Shown here one piece after another: positions 41,093 to 48,774 of a stretch of 64,000 nt of DNA. The DNA comes from Actinomycetospora chiangmaiensis DSM 45062 (GTDB taxonomy: Bacteria; Actinomycetota; Actinomycetes; Mycobacteriales; Pseudonocardiaceae), in assembly GCF_000379625.1 (NCBI RefSeq), contig NZ_KB903229.1, positions 166,247 to 230,246 on the forward strand, in the 5' to 3' direction. How positions within the stretch are numbered: position 1 is the first letter of the stretch; each line of letters begins with the position of its first letter. The notes beneath the pieces were generated by a model. The model searched no databases, was not told the origin of the DNA, and saw nothing but the letters and a program-made list of their open reading frames with translations. The position numbers and the translations under genes are program-made.

Positions 41093-42387
41093 GCGAAGCG
41101 GCACCACCACGCCCGCAGCGCGCGGCCCAGCGGCTCGATGTCGTCGTCCCAGGACGCCCCGGCCAGCATCGGGGCGTCCTGCCACGCCGCGCGGCCGCCG
41201 AAGAGGAACGGCAGCTCGATCGCGTGGCACGCGCCGAGCCCGGAGTCCGGGGCCGACCACGTGAACCGGTAGGTGCTCACGGTGGTGCCGGCCGCGGCCG
41301 CGCGGACCGCGAGTTCCCGGGCGGGTGCGGTGAAGACGCGGTGCGTGGCCACGCGGGAGCCGAGGTCGACCAGCGTCGGGGCCCGTCGCGCGAGGCGGCG
41401 GAGCCCGGGGGCGATCCGGACGAAGGTGTTCGCCTCGTCGGCGGTCGTCCCGATGATCATCGGGTGGCCGGAGTGGGCGGCCGCGACCCACGGGTCGGCC
41501 GCGGCCACCCCCACCAGCGGCTCGACCCCGGCGACCGGGGTGAAGGCGGGCGCGGAGTTGATCCCGCCGGGGCCCGCGTGCCGGATCATCGTCCGGCGCT
41601 GGGCGTCGAGGAGATCGTCGATCCCGACGGTCCGCGGGTCGGCCCCGTCGAGCGCGTCGCGGACGTACCCGGCGACTCGGGCCGCCGTGCGCGCCGTGCC
41701 GAGGCCGAGCCCGAGCTGGCCGCTCTGCAGGATCACCCGGTGGAACAGGTCGCGCAGCGACGGCGCGCTCATGAGGCACGCGATGGCGTGCGCGCCGGCC
41801 GACTCGCCGACGAGCGTGACCGCGCCCGGGTCGCCGCCGAACGCGCCGATGTGGTCGCGGACCCACCGGAGCGCGACCGTGAGGTCGGCGAGGCCGAGGT
41901 TGCCGGGCGACACCCCGGGCATGCGCAGCCAGCCGAGGACGCCGAGCCGGTAGCCGACGCTCACCGTGACGACGCGGCCCTCCCGCACGAGGCGGGTGGT
42001 GTCGTACCAGGCGAGGTCCACCCCGCCGATCACGTAGGCGCCCCCGTGGATCCACACCATCACCGGGAGCCGCTCGCCGGGGGCGAGGTCGTCGGGGGCG
42101 CGGACGGACAGGCGCAGGCAGTCCTCGTCCTGGCCGAGCTCGTCGGCGTTCGACGGGCCGGCGATGGCGTCCATGCGCGACGCGAGCTGCGGGCACTGCG
42201 GGCCCGGCGTGCGGGCCTCACGGGTCCCGGTCCACGCCGGCTCCGGCTCGGGCGCACCGAAGCGCTCCGCGCGGGCGAAGCGCAGCCCCAGGAACTCGAC
42301 GACCCCGCCGTCGGGATGCGTCCCGCCCCGCACCGTTCCGGAGGGGGTCACGACGACGGGCGCGTCGGCCCCGGTCGTGACCGTCAC
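41065..42387 (-). CDS. Type B carboxylesterase
   Basis: A 440-residue carboxylesterase/lipase of the cholinesterase fold. The oxyanion region is VMVWIHGGAYVIGG. The nucleophile is in VTLVGESAGAHA (Ser near residue 190). The acid lies in GTTADEANTF and the His in GACHAIELPFLFGG. DEDCLRLSV is the conserved early motif. No signal peptide. GTG at 42387 overlaps the stop of the upstream membrane protein gene (GTGA), so it is the last gene of the ppa operon. Ester substrate unknown. Confidence 0.9.
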   Translation of the reverse strand: MTVTTGADAPVVVTPSGTVRGGTHPDGGVVEFLGLRFARAERFGAPEPEPAWTGTREARTPGPQCPQLASRMDAIAGPSNADELGQDEDCLRLSVRAPDDLAPGERLPVMVWIHGGAYVIGGVDLAWYDTTRLVREGRVVTVSVGYRLGVLGWLRMPGVSPGNLGLADLTVALRWVRDHIGAFGGDPGAVTLVGESAGAHAIACLMSAPSLRDLFHRVILQSGQLGLGLGTARTAARVAGYVRDALDGADPRTVGIDDLLDAQRRTMIRHAGPGGINSAPAFTPVAGVEPLVGVAAADPWVAAAHSGHPMIIGTTADEANTFVRIAPGLRRLARRAPTLVDLGSRVATHRVFTAPARELAVRAAAAGTTVSTYRFTWSAPDSGLGACHAIELPFLFGGRAAWQDAPMLAGASWDDDIEPLGRALRAWWCRFAQEAASASR

Positions 42388-43121
42388 CGCGGGGCGTCCG
42401 GCGTCGTCCCGCCCGGGGTGCCGTCGTGGGCGCCGGCGTGGGTGCCGTGCCCGTCGTGGGTGCTGTCGGCGGTGTCGTCCGCCCGGTCGGCGGTGGTCTC
42501 GTGCGCGGTGTGGTCCGCGGTGTCGTCCGCGGTGTCGTCGTCGGCCTCGATCACCCGGGTGTCGTCCTCCCGGGCGCGGGACTCCCGCGCCCACTCGTCC
42601 TCCCGGCGTCGCCGGTAGGCGGTCTCCTCGTCGTCGTAGCCCGTGCCGTCGTCCTGCTCGGACGGGGAGGGCTCGTAGTACTCCGTGTACTCGGCGTCGA
42701 CGATGTCGTCGTGGCCGTGACCCTCGCGGCCGTGACCGTCGTGCGACGACCTCGACATGACGCGGGTGGCGTGCTGCGGGTCGTCCTCGTCGTCGGCGGG
42801 CCCGTCGGGGGCGTCGTCCGGTTCCGGCCCGAGGTCGTCGTCGAGGTCGTCGTCGAGGTCGTCGTCGAGGTACCCGCCGGGGTCGGAGCGCCAGCTCCGC
42901 TCGTCCTCCTCGAGCCGCTCGCGGGCGCGCTGACCCAGGTAGAGCCCGCCGCCCGCGAGGAAGCAGAGCACGCCGAACACCGCGATCCCGACGGAGCGCA
43001 TGAGGACCGCGGTGATCAGGGCGACGACCCCGAAGGCCGCCCAGGCGACCCCGATGACGACCAGCTTGGGCGTCGGCCCTTCGCGGCGCGGGGCCCCGAA
43101 CAGCCCGCCGTCGGTCGTCAC
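42384..43121 (-). CDS. Membrane protein with long acidic, His-rich tail
   Basis: A 245-residue protein. Two adjacent helices ([22 protein letters not shown] and [19 protein letters not shown], about 20-65) are followed by a cytoplasmic-type linker, a perfect DDDL repeat ([12 protein letters not shown], 12-bp unit, near residue 85), and a long Asp/Glu/His/Thr-rich tail. The last third repeats DDTAD and H-T/D units. Function unknown. Start and stop are both coupled to neighbours by GTGA overlaps: ppa upstream, esterase downstream. Confidence 0.75.
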   Translation of the reverse strand: MTTDGGLFGAPRREGPTPKLVVIGVAWAAFGVVALITAVLMRSVGIAVFGVLCFLAGGGLYLGQRARERLEEDERSWRSDPGGYLDDDLDDDLDDDLGPEPDDAPDGPADDEDDPQHATRVMSRSSHDGHGREGHGHDDIVDAEYTEYYEPSPSEQDDGTGYDDEETAYRRRREDEWARESRAREDDTRVIEADDDTADDTADHTAHETTADRADDTADSTHDGHGTHAGAHDGTPGGTTPDAPR

Positions 43122-43612
43122 GTGGTGAAGCCCTCCGCGGTCGCCCGCTCGACGGAGGCCTGGACCTCCTTCTCGGCCGCGGCGCGGCCCACCCACTCGT
43201 GGCCCTCGACCTTCTTGTCGGGCTCGAGTGCCTTGTAGACCTCGAAGAAGTGCTGGATCTCCATGCGGTGGTACTGGTCGAGGTGGTGGATGTCGCGCAG
43301 GTGCTCCAGGCGCGGGTCGTCCACCGGCACGCACAGGACCTTGTCGTCGCCGCCTGCCTCGTCGGTCATGCGGAACATGCCGATGGCGCGGCTGCGGACG
43401 AGGCAGCCCGGGAAGGTCGGCTCCTGGACGAGGACGAGCGCGTCGAGCGGGTCGCCGTCCTGGCCGAGGGTGTTCTCGATGAAGCCGTAGTCCGCCGGGT
43501 ACTGCGTGGCGGTGAAGAGCGTCCGGTCGAGCCGGAGCTTGCCGGACTCGTGGTCCAGCTCGTACTTGTTGCGGCTGCCCCGAGGTACCTCGACGAAGAC
43601 GTCGAAATCCAC
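43118..43612 (-). CDS. ppa: Inorganic pyrophosphatase
   Basis: A 164-residue soluble family I pyrophosphatase. It starts [24 protein letters not shown] (GTG start) and has [11 protein letters not shown]. The metal signature [11 protein letters not shown] is near residue 52 and [13 protein letters not shown] near 88. It hydrolyses PPi to 2 Pi with Mg2+ and drives biosynthesis. It is complete and of normal length. It is the first gene of an operon with a membrane protein and a carboxylesterase. The esterase linkage is unusual. Confidence 0.96.
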   Translation of the reverse strand: MDFDVFVEVPRGSRNKYELDHESGKLRLDRTLFTATQYPADYGFIENTLGQDGDPLDALVLVQEPTFPGCLVRSRAIGMFRMTDEAGGDDKVLCVPVDDPRLEHLRDIHHLDQYHRMEIQHFFEVYKALEPDKKVEGHEWVGRAAAEKEVQASVERATAEGFTT

Positions 43613-43687
43613 GACCTACCCCTCTCGGTCACCGAATGTGGGTGGTCAGTGTGGCGCGTGTGACCCCGCCGGGCCACCCCGGACGGA

Positions 43688-44560
43688 TCAGGAGTGGTCC
43701 TCCCCGATCGACCGGCCGAACCGGTACCCCAGATCGGCCGCCGCCGGTCGACCGGCGGGGTCGAGGGCGGTCTGCCCGGGCCCGGCGAGGTAGTCGGCGT
43801 CGGGGCCGATGACGACGAGCTCGGCGCCGCCCGCGCGCAGCTCCGCGAGCTCGTCGTCGAGCGGTCGGCTCCCGCCTCCACCGGTCGCGGGGAACGGGAC
43901 GAGCACGACGACGCGGTCGTGTCCGGCCGCCAGCGTGGCGTGGCACATCGAGGCCACCCCGCCGTCCATGAGGAGCCGGTCGCCGATCGGGACCACCGGC
44001 CACACCCCCGGGACGGCGCAGCTCGCGGCGACCGCGTCGTCGAGAGATGCTCCCGCGGCGGCGTCGAACACCACGAGCTCCCCGGAGTCCGCGTCGACCG
44101 CGGTGACCCGCAGGGGTGTCGCAGGCCAGTCGTGGACCGGGAGTCGCGCGGAGATCGAGGCGCGGCGGTCGTCCGACACCGAACAGTCGACGCCGAGCGC
44201 GAGCTCGCCCACGCCCCGTCGGGCCTCGACCGGGTCGGCGTCCGCGGTGGCGCTCATGCGCTCGAACAGCGCGTCGAGGTCGACCTCGCGCGGGATCTCG
44301 GTGGTCGAGGGCGCGTGCTGGGTGGCGAGGGCGTCGGCGAGGTCCCAGTCGGGGCCCGCATCTGCGGCCGCGGCGACGAGGGTGCCGACGACCGAGCCCG
44401 CCGAGGTGCCGACGACGAGGGCCGGGGCGTCGAGCGCGGCGGCCAGCCGGCCCCCGGCAGCACGCAGCCCGGCCAGGACGCCGATCTCCCAGGCGATACC
44501 GGTGACTCCACCGCCGCCGAGGACCAGGGCCGTCCGGCCGGGCTGCTGTGCCGCACTCAT
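43688..44560 (-). CDS. Patatin-like phospholipase
   Basis: A 290-residue patatin-family hydrolase. The oxyanion loop is ALVLGGGGVTGIAWEIGVL, the catalytic Ser is in VVGTSAGSVVGT (GxSxG, near residue 53), and the catalytic Asp in RLLMDGGVASM (DGG, near 202). It resembles RssA/Rv-type soluble patatins rather than secreted ones; there is no signal peptide. It probably hydrolyses phospholipid or lysophospholipid acyl chains. It ends 75 bases before the ppa start on the same strand. Confidence 0.88.
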   Translation of the reverse strand: MSAAQQPGRTALVLGGGGVTGIAWEIGVLAGLRAAGGRLAAALDAPALVVGTSAGSVVGTLVAAAADAGPDWDLADALATQHAPSTTEIPREVDLDALFERMSATADADPVEARRGVGELALGVDCSVSDDRRASISARLPVHDWPATPLRVTAVDADSGELVVFDAAAGASLDDAVAASCAVPGVWPVVPIGDRLLMDGGVASMCHATLAAGHDRVVVLVPFPATGGGGSRPLDDELAELRAGGAELVVIGPDADYLAGPGQTALDPAGRPAAADLGYRFGRSIGEDHS

Positions 44561-44573
44561 ACGGGCGTGTCTA

Positions 44574-45134
44574 TCAGGCCTGCTTGATCGCGGAGATGTC
44601 GAACTCCAGGCCGATCTTGTCGCTCACCAGCACGCCGCCGGTCTCCAGCGCGGCGTTGAAGGTGATGCCGTAGTCCTTGCGGTTGATCGTGGTCGAGCCC
44701 TCGAAGCCGGCGCGCTCGTTCCCGAACGGGTCCTTGGCCACACCGTTCTGCTCGAAGTCGATGGTGATCGAGTTGGTGACGTCGCGGATCGTCAGGTCGC
44801 CGGTGATGCGCCAGACGTCGTCGCCGACCTTCTCGACGGCCGTCGAGCGGAAGGTGATCTCCGGGTAGACCTCGACGTTGAGGAAGTCGCCGCTCTTGAC
44901 GTGGCCGTCGCGCTGCTCCTGGCTGGAGTCGAAGCTCGCGGCGGAGATGACGATCTCGGTGGAGGACGCGGCGGGGTTCGCCTCGTCGATCACGGCGGTG
45001 CCGCGGAACTCCCCGAACGAACCCCGCACCTTCGTCACCATCGCGTGGCGGGCGGTGAAGCCGATCCGGCTGTGGGCCGGGTCGATCTGGTAGGAGCCGG
45101 CCAGGGTCAGCTGCGGGGCGGTGGTCTCGGTCAT
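44574..45134 (-). CDS. YceI-family lipid-binding-like protein
   Basis: A 186-residue lipocalin-like protein: YQIDPAHSRIGFTARHAMVTKVRGSFGEFRGTAVID, FDSSQEQRDGHVKSGDFLNVEVYPEITF, and the end INRKDYGITFNAALETGGVLVSDKIGLEFDISA. These are all YceI hallmarks. It binds long isoprenoid-like molecules in known members. It lacks a signal peptide, so it is cytosolic. Two MarR-type palindromes lie just upstream, suggesting stress or quinone-type regulation. It is 13 bases upstream of the patatin gene and likely co-transcribed with it. Confidence 0.93.
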   Translation of the reverse strand: MTETTAPQLTLAGSYQIDPAHSRIGFTARHAMVTKVRGSFGEFRGTAVIDEANPAASSTEIVISAASFDSSQEQRDGHVKSGDFLNVEVYPEITFRSTAVEKVGDDVWRITGDLTIRDVTNSITIDFEQNGVAKDPFGNERAGFEGSTTINRKDYGITFNAALETGGVLVSDKIGLEFDISAIKQA

Positions 45135-45148
45135 GGTGTTCTCCAGAC

Positions 45149-45205
45149 GCTTGAAGCATCAACTGATAGGGCTGAGCCTAGCACGTACGCTTCAAGCTTC
45201 AAGTG
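45149..45205. promoter_or_regulatory. Two related MarR-type operator candidates before yceI
   Basis: GCTTGAAGCATCAACT (45149-45164) and GCTTCAAGCTTCAAGTG (45189-45205) each show the CTTGAA/TTCAAG half-sites and lie 40 bases apart, immediately upstream of the YceI start at 45134. Similar CTTGAAG boxes occur before yceI genes under MarR control. No MarR gene is in the window. Confidence 0.55.
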
Positions 45206-45243
45206 TTGGGTGTGTGGCATGGGCCTCGCGGTCCACGCAGGGA

Positions 45244-45681
45244 TCAGGCGGCGGCGGACTCGGAGGCCGCGACCTCGACCGGCCCGGCCCAGCGGGCCCG
45301 CAGTCGGGTCGCGAAGGCCGGAGCGCCGACGCCGAGCACGCGCACCACGAGGCGGTCGCCGGCGAGCCCGCTCGCGCTGGCGGCGAAGCGGGCGACGGCC
45401 TCGACCTCCCAGGCGCGTGCCCGGATCGGCACGATCACCCGGACCCGGGTGGTCGCGAGCAGGACGGCGAGCGCCTGCGCGGTGGCCGGCCAGTGGCGCT
45501 GCGCCGGTGCCCCCGCGCCCGCGGCGGGCACGAGCACGGCGGTGGCGCCGGCCCGCTCGGCCTCGCGGGCCTCGTCGAGCATGGCGTCGAGATCGCGGCT
45601 GCCGCCCGCGGGATCGACGAGGCCGTGGTGGACCGGGTCGAGGGCGACGACGGCGGGGGTGGGCACGCTGACGGTGGTCAT
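45244..45681 (-). CDS. Short luciferase-like (LLM) domain protein
   Basis: A 145-residue protein that matches only the first third of flavin-dependent luciferase-like monooxygenases: DLDAMLDEAREAERAGATAVLVP, WPATAQALAVLLATTRVRVIVPIRARAWEVEAVARFAASASGLAGDRLVVRVLG. Intact enzymes have about 330-380 residues and continue with substrate and FMN-binding loops that are absent here. It ends normally at a stop, and codon use is ordinary. It may be a shortened gene with a new role or a decaying remnant. ATG at 45681. Confidence 0.6.
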   Translation of the reverse strand: MTTVSVPTPAVVALDPVHHGLVDPAGGSRDLDAMLDEAREAERAGATAVLVPAAGAGAPAQRHWPATAQALAVLLATTRVRVIVPIRARAWEVEAVARFAASASGLAGDRLVVRVLGVGAPAFATRLRARWAGPVEVAASESAAA

Positions 45682-45874
45682 GGCGGAGGAGGTCCTTCGA
45701 ACGAGTGGTCGCGGAGCGGAGCTTCGGCGACGTCCGGACAGGGACGTCAGGCGCTCGGGCGACAGAACTCGTCGAAGGCGTCGAGGCGGCGGCTCGGCCA
45801 GAACCGCTCCAGATCCTCGGTGCCCACACGCAGTTCCTACACCGCCGACCGCCTCCGGTGCCACCCTTGGTGGA

Positions 45875-46375
45875 GTGATCCACCACGCCCCGCTCGACCG
45901 CATGTCCCCGCGCGACCTGCACGACGTGCTCGCCCTGCGCGTCGCGGTCTTCGTGGTGGAGCAGCAGTGCGCCTACCCCGAGATCGACGGACGGGACCCC
46001 GAGGCGGAGCACTGGTGGTCCCGCGGGCCCGACGGTGCGTTGACCGCCTGCCTGCGGGTCCTCGCCGAGCCCGACGGGACGACCCGCATCGGCCGGGTCG
46101 TCTCGGCTCCGGCCGCGCGGGGGACCGGGGCGGGGGCCGCGCTGTTCGGGGCCGCGCTCGCGACGCTGTCCGGACCGGTGGTGCTCGGGGCGCAGGTCCG
46201 CTCCCGGGGGTTCTACGAGCGGTTCGGCTTCGTCGTCGCCGGGCCGGGCTACGACGAGGACGGCATCCCGCACGTGCCGATGCTCAGGGACGTCTCAGCG
46301 GAGCCTCAGCCGTCGGGCGGATCGTCGGTGACGTGCTCGCCCTCCTGGTCGTCCTCCTCGTCGTCGGCGGACTGA
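45875..46375 (+). CDS. ElaA-like GNAT acetyltransferase
   Basis: A 166-residue GNAT of the ElaA type: LHDVLALRVAVFVVEQQCAYPEIDGRDPEAEHWW, TRIGRVVSAPAARGTGAGAALFGAAL (acetyl-CoA site) and RSRGFYERFGFVVAGPGYDEDGIPHVPM. The GTG at 45875 has GGAG close by; the ATG at 45902 is an alternative start. The last 25 residues (Ser-rich) overlap the start of the next gene in another frame and are probably not part of the fold. Substrate unknown. Confidence 0.82.
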   Translation: MIHHAPLDRMSPRDLHDVLALRVAVFVVEQQCAYPEIDGRDPEAEHWWSRGPDGALTACLRVLAEPDGTTRIGRVVSAPAARGTGAGAALFGAALATLSGPVVLGAQVRSRGFYERFGFVVAGPGYDEDGIPHVPMLRDVSAEPQPSGGSSVTCSPSWSSSSSSAD

Positions 46376-47118
46376 TCGCGCTCGCCGTCGGACGCCGCCC
46401 CGGCCGTGCGGGGCTCGCCGATCCGCGCGGTGCCGCCGACGCCGAGGCCGAGGCCCGCCGCTGGTACGACCGCCTCGGCGGGCAGGTCCTCGCGCTCTCC
46501 GGCACCGACGAGCCCTCGCGGCAGGCGCTCGCCGACGCCGCCGAGCGCTACACCGCGGCGGGCTCGCAGCTCGCGACGGCCGCGACGCCCGCGCAGTGGC
46601 GCCTCGTCACCGACACCGCCCTCGAGGGGCTGCATTTCGTCCGCGCGGCCCGGACGGCCCTGGGCATGGACCCGGGCCCCGACCTGCCGTCGAACACGGA
46701 CCGCGCCCGCGCCGGCGAGCTCTCCGGCGACCGCACCGTCGACGTCGGCGGCCGCACCGTGACCGGCTCGCCCGACCCGTCCGCCCGCAACGCGCACTAC
46801 TACCCCGGCGGGACGGTCGCCGGGCGACCGGTCGCCGCGGGCTGGTACTCCGAGCCGTGGTGGAAGCCGATGCTGCTCGGGGGCGTGGGTGCGGTCGGTG
46901 GTCTGCTGCTCGCCGACGCGCTCTTCTCGGGGTTCGGCGGAGGAGGCTTCGCCGGCGGCCTTCCCGACGGCGGGTGGGGCGGCCCGGGCTTCGACGGCGG
47001 GTGGGATGCGGGTGGCTTCGGGGACGGGGGCTTCGGGGGCGGGTTCGGTGACCGCGGGTTCGATGGCGGAAGCTTCGGTGACGGCGGCTTCGGTGACGGC
47101 GGCTTCGGCAGCTGGTGA
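46333..47118 (+). CDS. Membrane protein with Gly/Phe-rich tail
   Basis: About 261 residues from a GTG at 46333. It has an N-terminal helix (LALLVVLLVVGGLIALAVG), a middle soluble part with ARRWYDRLGGQVLALSGTDEPSRQALADAAERYTAAGSQL and QWRLVTDTALEGLHFVRAARTALGMDPGP, and a second hydrophobic stretch (MLLGGVGAVGGLLLADALFSGF). It ends with an about 60-residue tail of Gly-Phe-Gly-Asp repeats (GFGDGGFGGGFGDRGF). It overlaps the end of the GNAT gene by 43 bases, in another frame. The start is uncertain. Similar proteins are common in actinomycetes, without known function. Confidence 0.7.
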   Translation: MLALLVVLLVVGGLIALAVGRRPGRAGLADPRGAADAEAEARRWYDRLGGQVLALSGTDEPSRQALADAAERYTAAGSQLATAATPAQWRLVTDTALEGLHFVRAARTALGMDPGPDLPSNTDRARAGELSGDRTVDVGGRTVTGSPDPSARNAHYYPGGTVAGRPVAAGWYSEPWWKPMLLGGVGAVGGLLLADALFSGFGGGGFAGGLPDGGWGGPGFDGGWDAGGFGDGGFGGGFGDRGFDGGSFGDGGFGDGGFGSW

Positions 47119-47270
47119 ACCCGCTGCTGGCGATCCGCTGACCTGCCCTTGACCCGACGTGGGGCCGGTGCGGAGGCTCCGGGTGGCTGACTTCGGACAG
47201 TGATTAAGCCGCTACCGTCCGCGTTCGTCCGGACGGGCTGGCCGTCCGGCGTCGGGGAGAGGAGCTCGTC

Positions 47271-47666
47271 ATGGCGAGCATGTTCCGCAGGATCACCGTC
47301 GCGGCCGGCCTCGTGGCCGCCGCCTCCGTCGGGGCCGTCGGCGTCGCGAACGCCGCACCGGTCGCGCCCACGCCGAACGGCGGCACCGCGACCGCGCCGA
47401 CCGCGCCGACCGCGCCGACCGCGCCGACCGCGCACGTCGCGAAGCCCGCCACGAAGGGCGCGGCGGCCCACACGACGAAGGCCCACGCCACCAAGGCGAC
47501 CGCGATCAAGGCTCCCGTGACGAAGGCCGGCACCACGAAGGCGGGCGCCACGAAGGCGGGCGCCACGAAGGCGGGCGCCACGAAGGCCGGCGCCACGAAG
47601 GCCGGCGCCACGAAGGCCGGCGCGGCGACGCCGGCGGTGCACCACGGGGTCACCACCCGCCCCTGA
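47271..47666 (+). CDS. Secreted repeat protein with TAP and TKAGA tandem repeats
   Basis: A 131-residue protein. Signal peptide: MFRRITVAAGLVAAASVGAVGVANA, with cleavage probably after ANA. The mature protein is Ala/Thr/Lys-rich. A TAP run (four 9-bp units, 47391-47426) is followed by a Lys-rich segment and seven TKAGA units (15-bp units, 47520-47624). It ends HHGVTTRP. It has no cysteines. The lysine spacing suggests a cell-wall, DNA or polyanion-binding surface; this is inference. Expect length variation between strains. Confidence 0.7.
   Translation: MASMFRRITVAAGLVAAASVGAVGVANAAPVAPTPNGGTATAPTAPTAPTAPTAHVAKPATKGAAAHTTKAHATKATAIKAPVTKAGTTKAGATKAGATKAGATKAGATKAGATKAGAATPAVHHGVTTRP
47520..47624 (+). 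repeat. 15-bp tandem repeat, seven copies
   Basis: The unit ACGAAGGCSGGCGCC encodes T-K-A-G-A. The copies are near identical: the first has GGCACC and the codon for the first Ala alternates GCC/GCG in blocks, suggesting recent expansion. It lies inside the secreted-protein gene. Confidence 0.85.
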
Positions 47667-47894
47667 GTCCGGGCGCACCACCCGTCTGCTCGGTGCCTCG
47701 TCGCGGTGATCCACGGCGACGAGGTGCCGAGGACGAGACGGTCGATGCTCGGGTCCGACGCGTGGATGGCGCCTCCCGCGCGTCTGGTGACGGCAATGCG
47801 CCACTCATGTCCCTCGTGGGACATCGAGGCCACGCGCGGTACCGCGGGTAACACGAACCGCCCGGCCCGCTCCGGGGCCGTAGCGTGGGATCAC

Positions 47895-48644
47895 GTGGTG
47901 GCCTCTCCGGCCGACTGGACGATCGACCGTCTGGCGGCGCACGCCGGGATGACGGTGCGGAACGTCCGCGCGCACGCCGCCCGTGGCCTGCTGCCCCCGC
48001 CGCGGATGCAGGGCCGCACCGGGTTCTACGGCTCGGAGCACCTGGCGCGCCTCGACCTCATCACCCACCTGCAGGCCGAGGGCTTCTCCCTCGCCGCGAT
48101 CGAGCGGCTCGTCGAGTCGGCCCCCAACCAGTCCGCGGAGCGGGCGCTCTCGCAGTACCTGGAGATGCTCACGCCGTGGCGGGCCGAGCCGCCGGTGGAG
48201 ATGACCCGCGAGGAGTTCACCTCCTGGCTCGGCGAGGAGCCCGCGTCCTTCACCGCACTGGTCGGCGCCGGGATGGTCGAGGAGATCGACGGCGATCGCA
48301 TCCGGGTGCACAGCCCGGAGATGGTGCGCGCCGGCGTGGAGGCGGCGGCGCTCGGGCTGCCGGTCGAGGCGCTGCTGCGGACGCGGGAGACGGTGCTCGC
48401 CCACCTCGACGAGGTCGCCTCCGACTTCGTCGACCTCTTCCGTCGCACCGTCTGGCAGGAGTTCGTCGACGCCGGCCTGCCGACCGAGCGGCTCGAGGAC
48501 GTCCGCCACGCCGTGGCCGCCCTCCAGCCCATCGCGGCCCGTACCGTGATGTCGGCGTTCCGCGAGACGATGCCGCGCGCGGTCGGCGAACTCGTCCGGG
48601 AGGCCTCCAAGGTCATCGAGGACGGCGGCGGCGACCCCATGTGA
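47895..48644 (+). CDS. MerR-family regulator upstream of the desaturase genes
   Basis: About 249 residues from GTG at 47895 or 47898. The winged helix-turn-helix of MerR type comes first: DWTIDRLAAHAGMTVRNVRAHAARGLLPPP, GRTGFYGSEHLARLDLITHLQAEGFSLAAIERL. A longer effector-type domain follows (about 80-249), with no conserved Cys, so it is not a metal sensor. It is 130 bases before the reductase gene, and a clean dyad overlaps its own stop codon. A role in controlling the desaturase operon, perhaps by sensing acyl-CoA, is an inference from position. Confidence 0.85.
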   Translation: MVASPADWTIDRLAAHAGMTVRNVRAHAARGLLPPPRMQGRTGFYGSEHLARLDLITHLQAEGFSLAAIERLVESAPNQSAERALSQYLEMLTPWRAEPPVEMTREEFTSWLGEEPASFTALVGAGMVEEIDGDRIRVHSPEMVRAGVEAAALGLPVEALLRTRETVLAHLDEVASDFVDLFRRTVWQEFVDAGLPTERLEDVRHAVAALQPIAARTVMSAFRETMPRAVGELVREASKVIEDGGGDPM

Positions 48645-48659
48645 CATCTCGTGATGTCA
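48642..48659. promoter_or_regulatory. Inverted repeat upstream of the reductase/desaturase operon
   Basis: TGACATC (48642-48648), spacer TCGT, then GATGTCA (48653-48659). It begins in the TGA stop codon of the MerR gene. TGACA recurs at 48663. It is a candidate operator for the MerR-type regulator or a fatty-acid-responsive repressor. Confidence 0.55.
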
Positions 48660-48774
48660 TATGACACGCGAGCATGTTTTGATCTGGCTCACAGCGGACA
48701 TCCCGGCGCCAGGCTTCCCGCTCACCCGCAGGGACGCATCGCGAGGGCCGGTCAGTGGCGATACGGAGGCGATC

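Noticed and set aside
42384-43121. The repeated GTCGTCGTCGAGGTC motif as a regulatory repeat or CRISPR-like array
   Set aside because: It is in frame inside a coding gene and simply encodes DDDL units. There are no spacers.
45203-45874. Long upstream extension of the ElaA-like acetyltransferase frame
   Set aside because: The extension lies antisense to the LLM-like gene, has shadow-type composition, and the conserved GNAT fold starts only near 45900.
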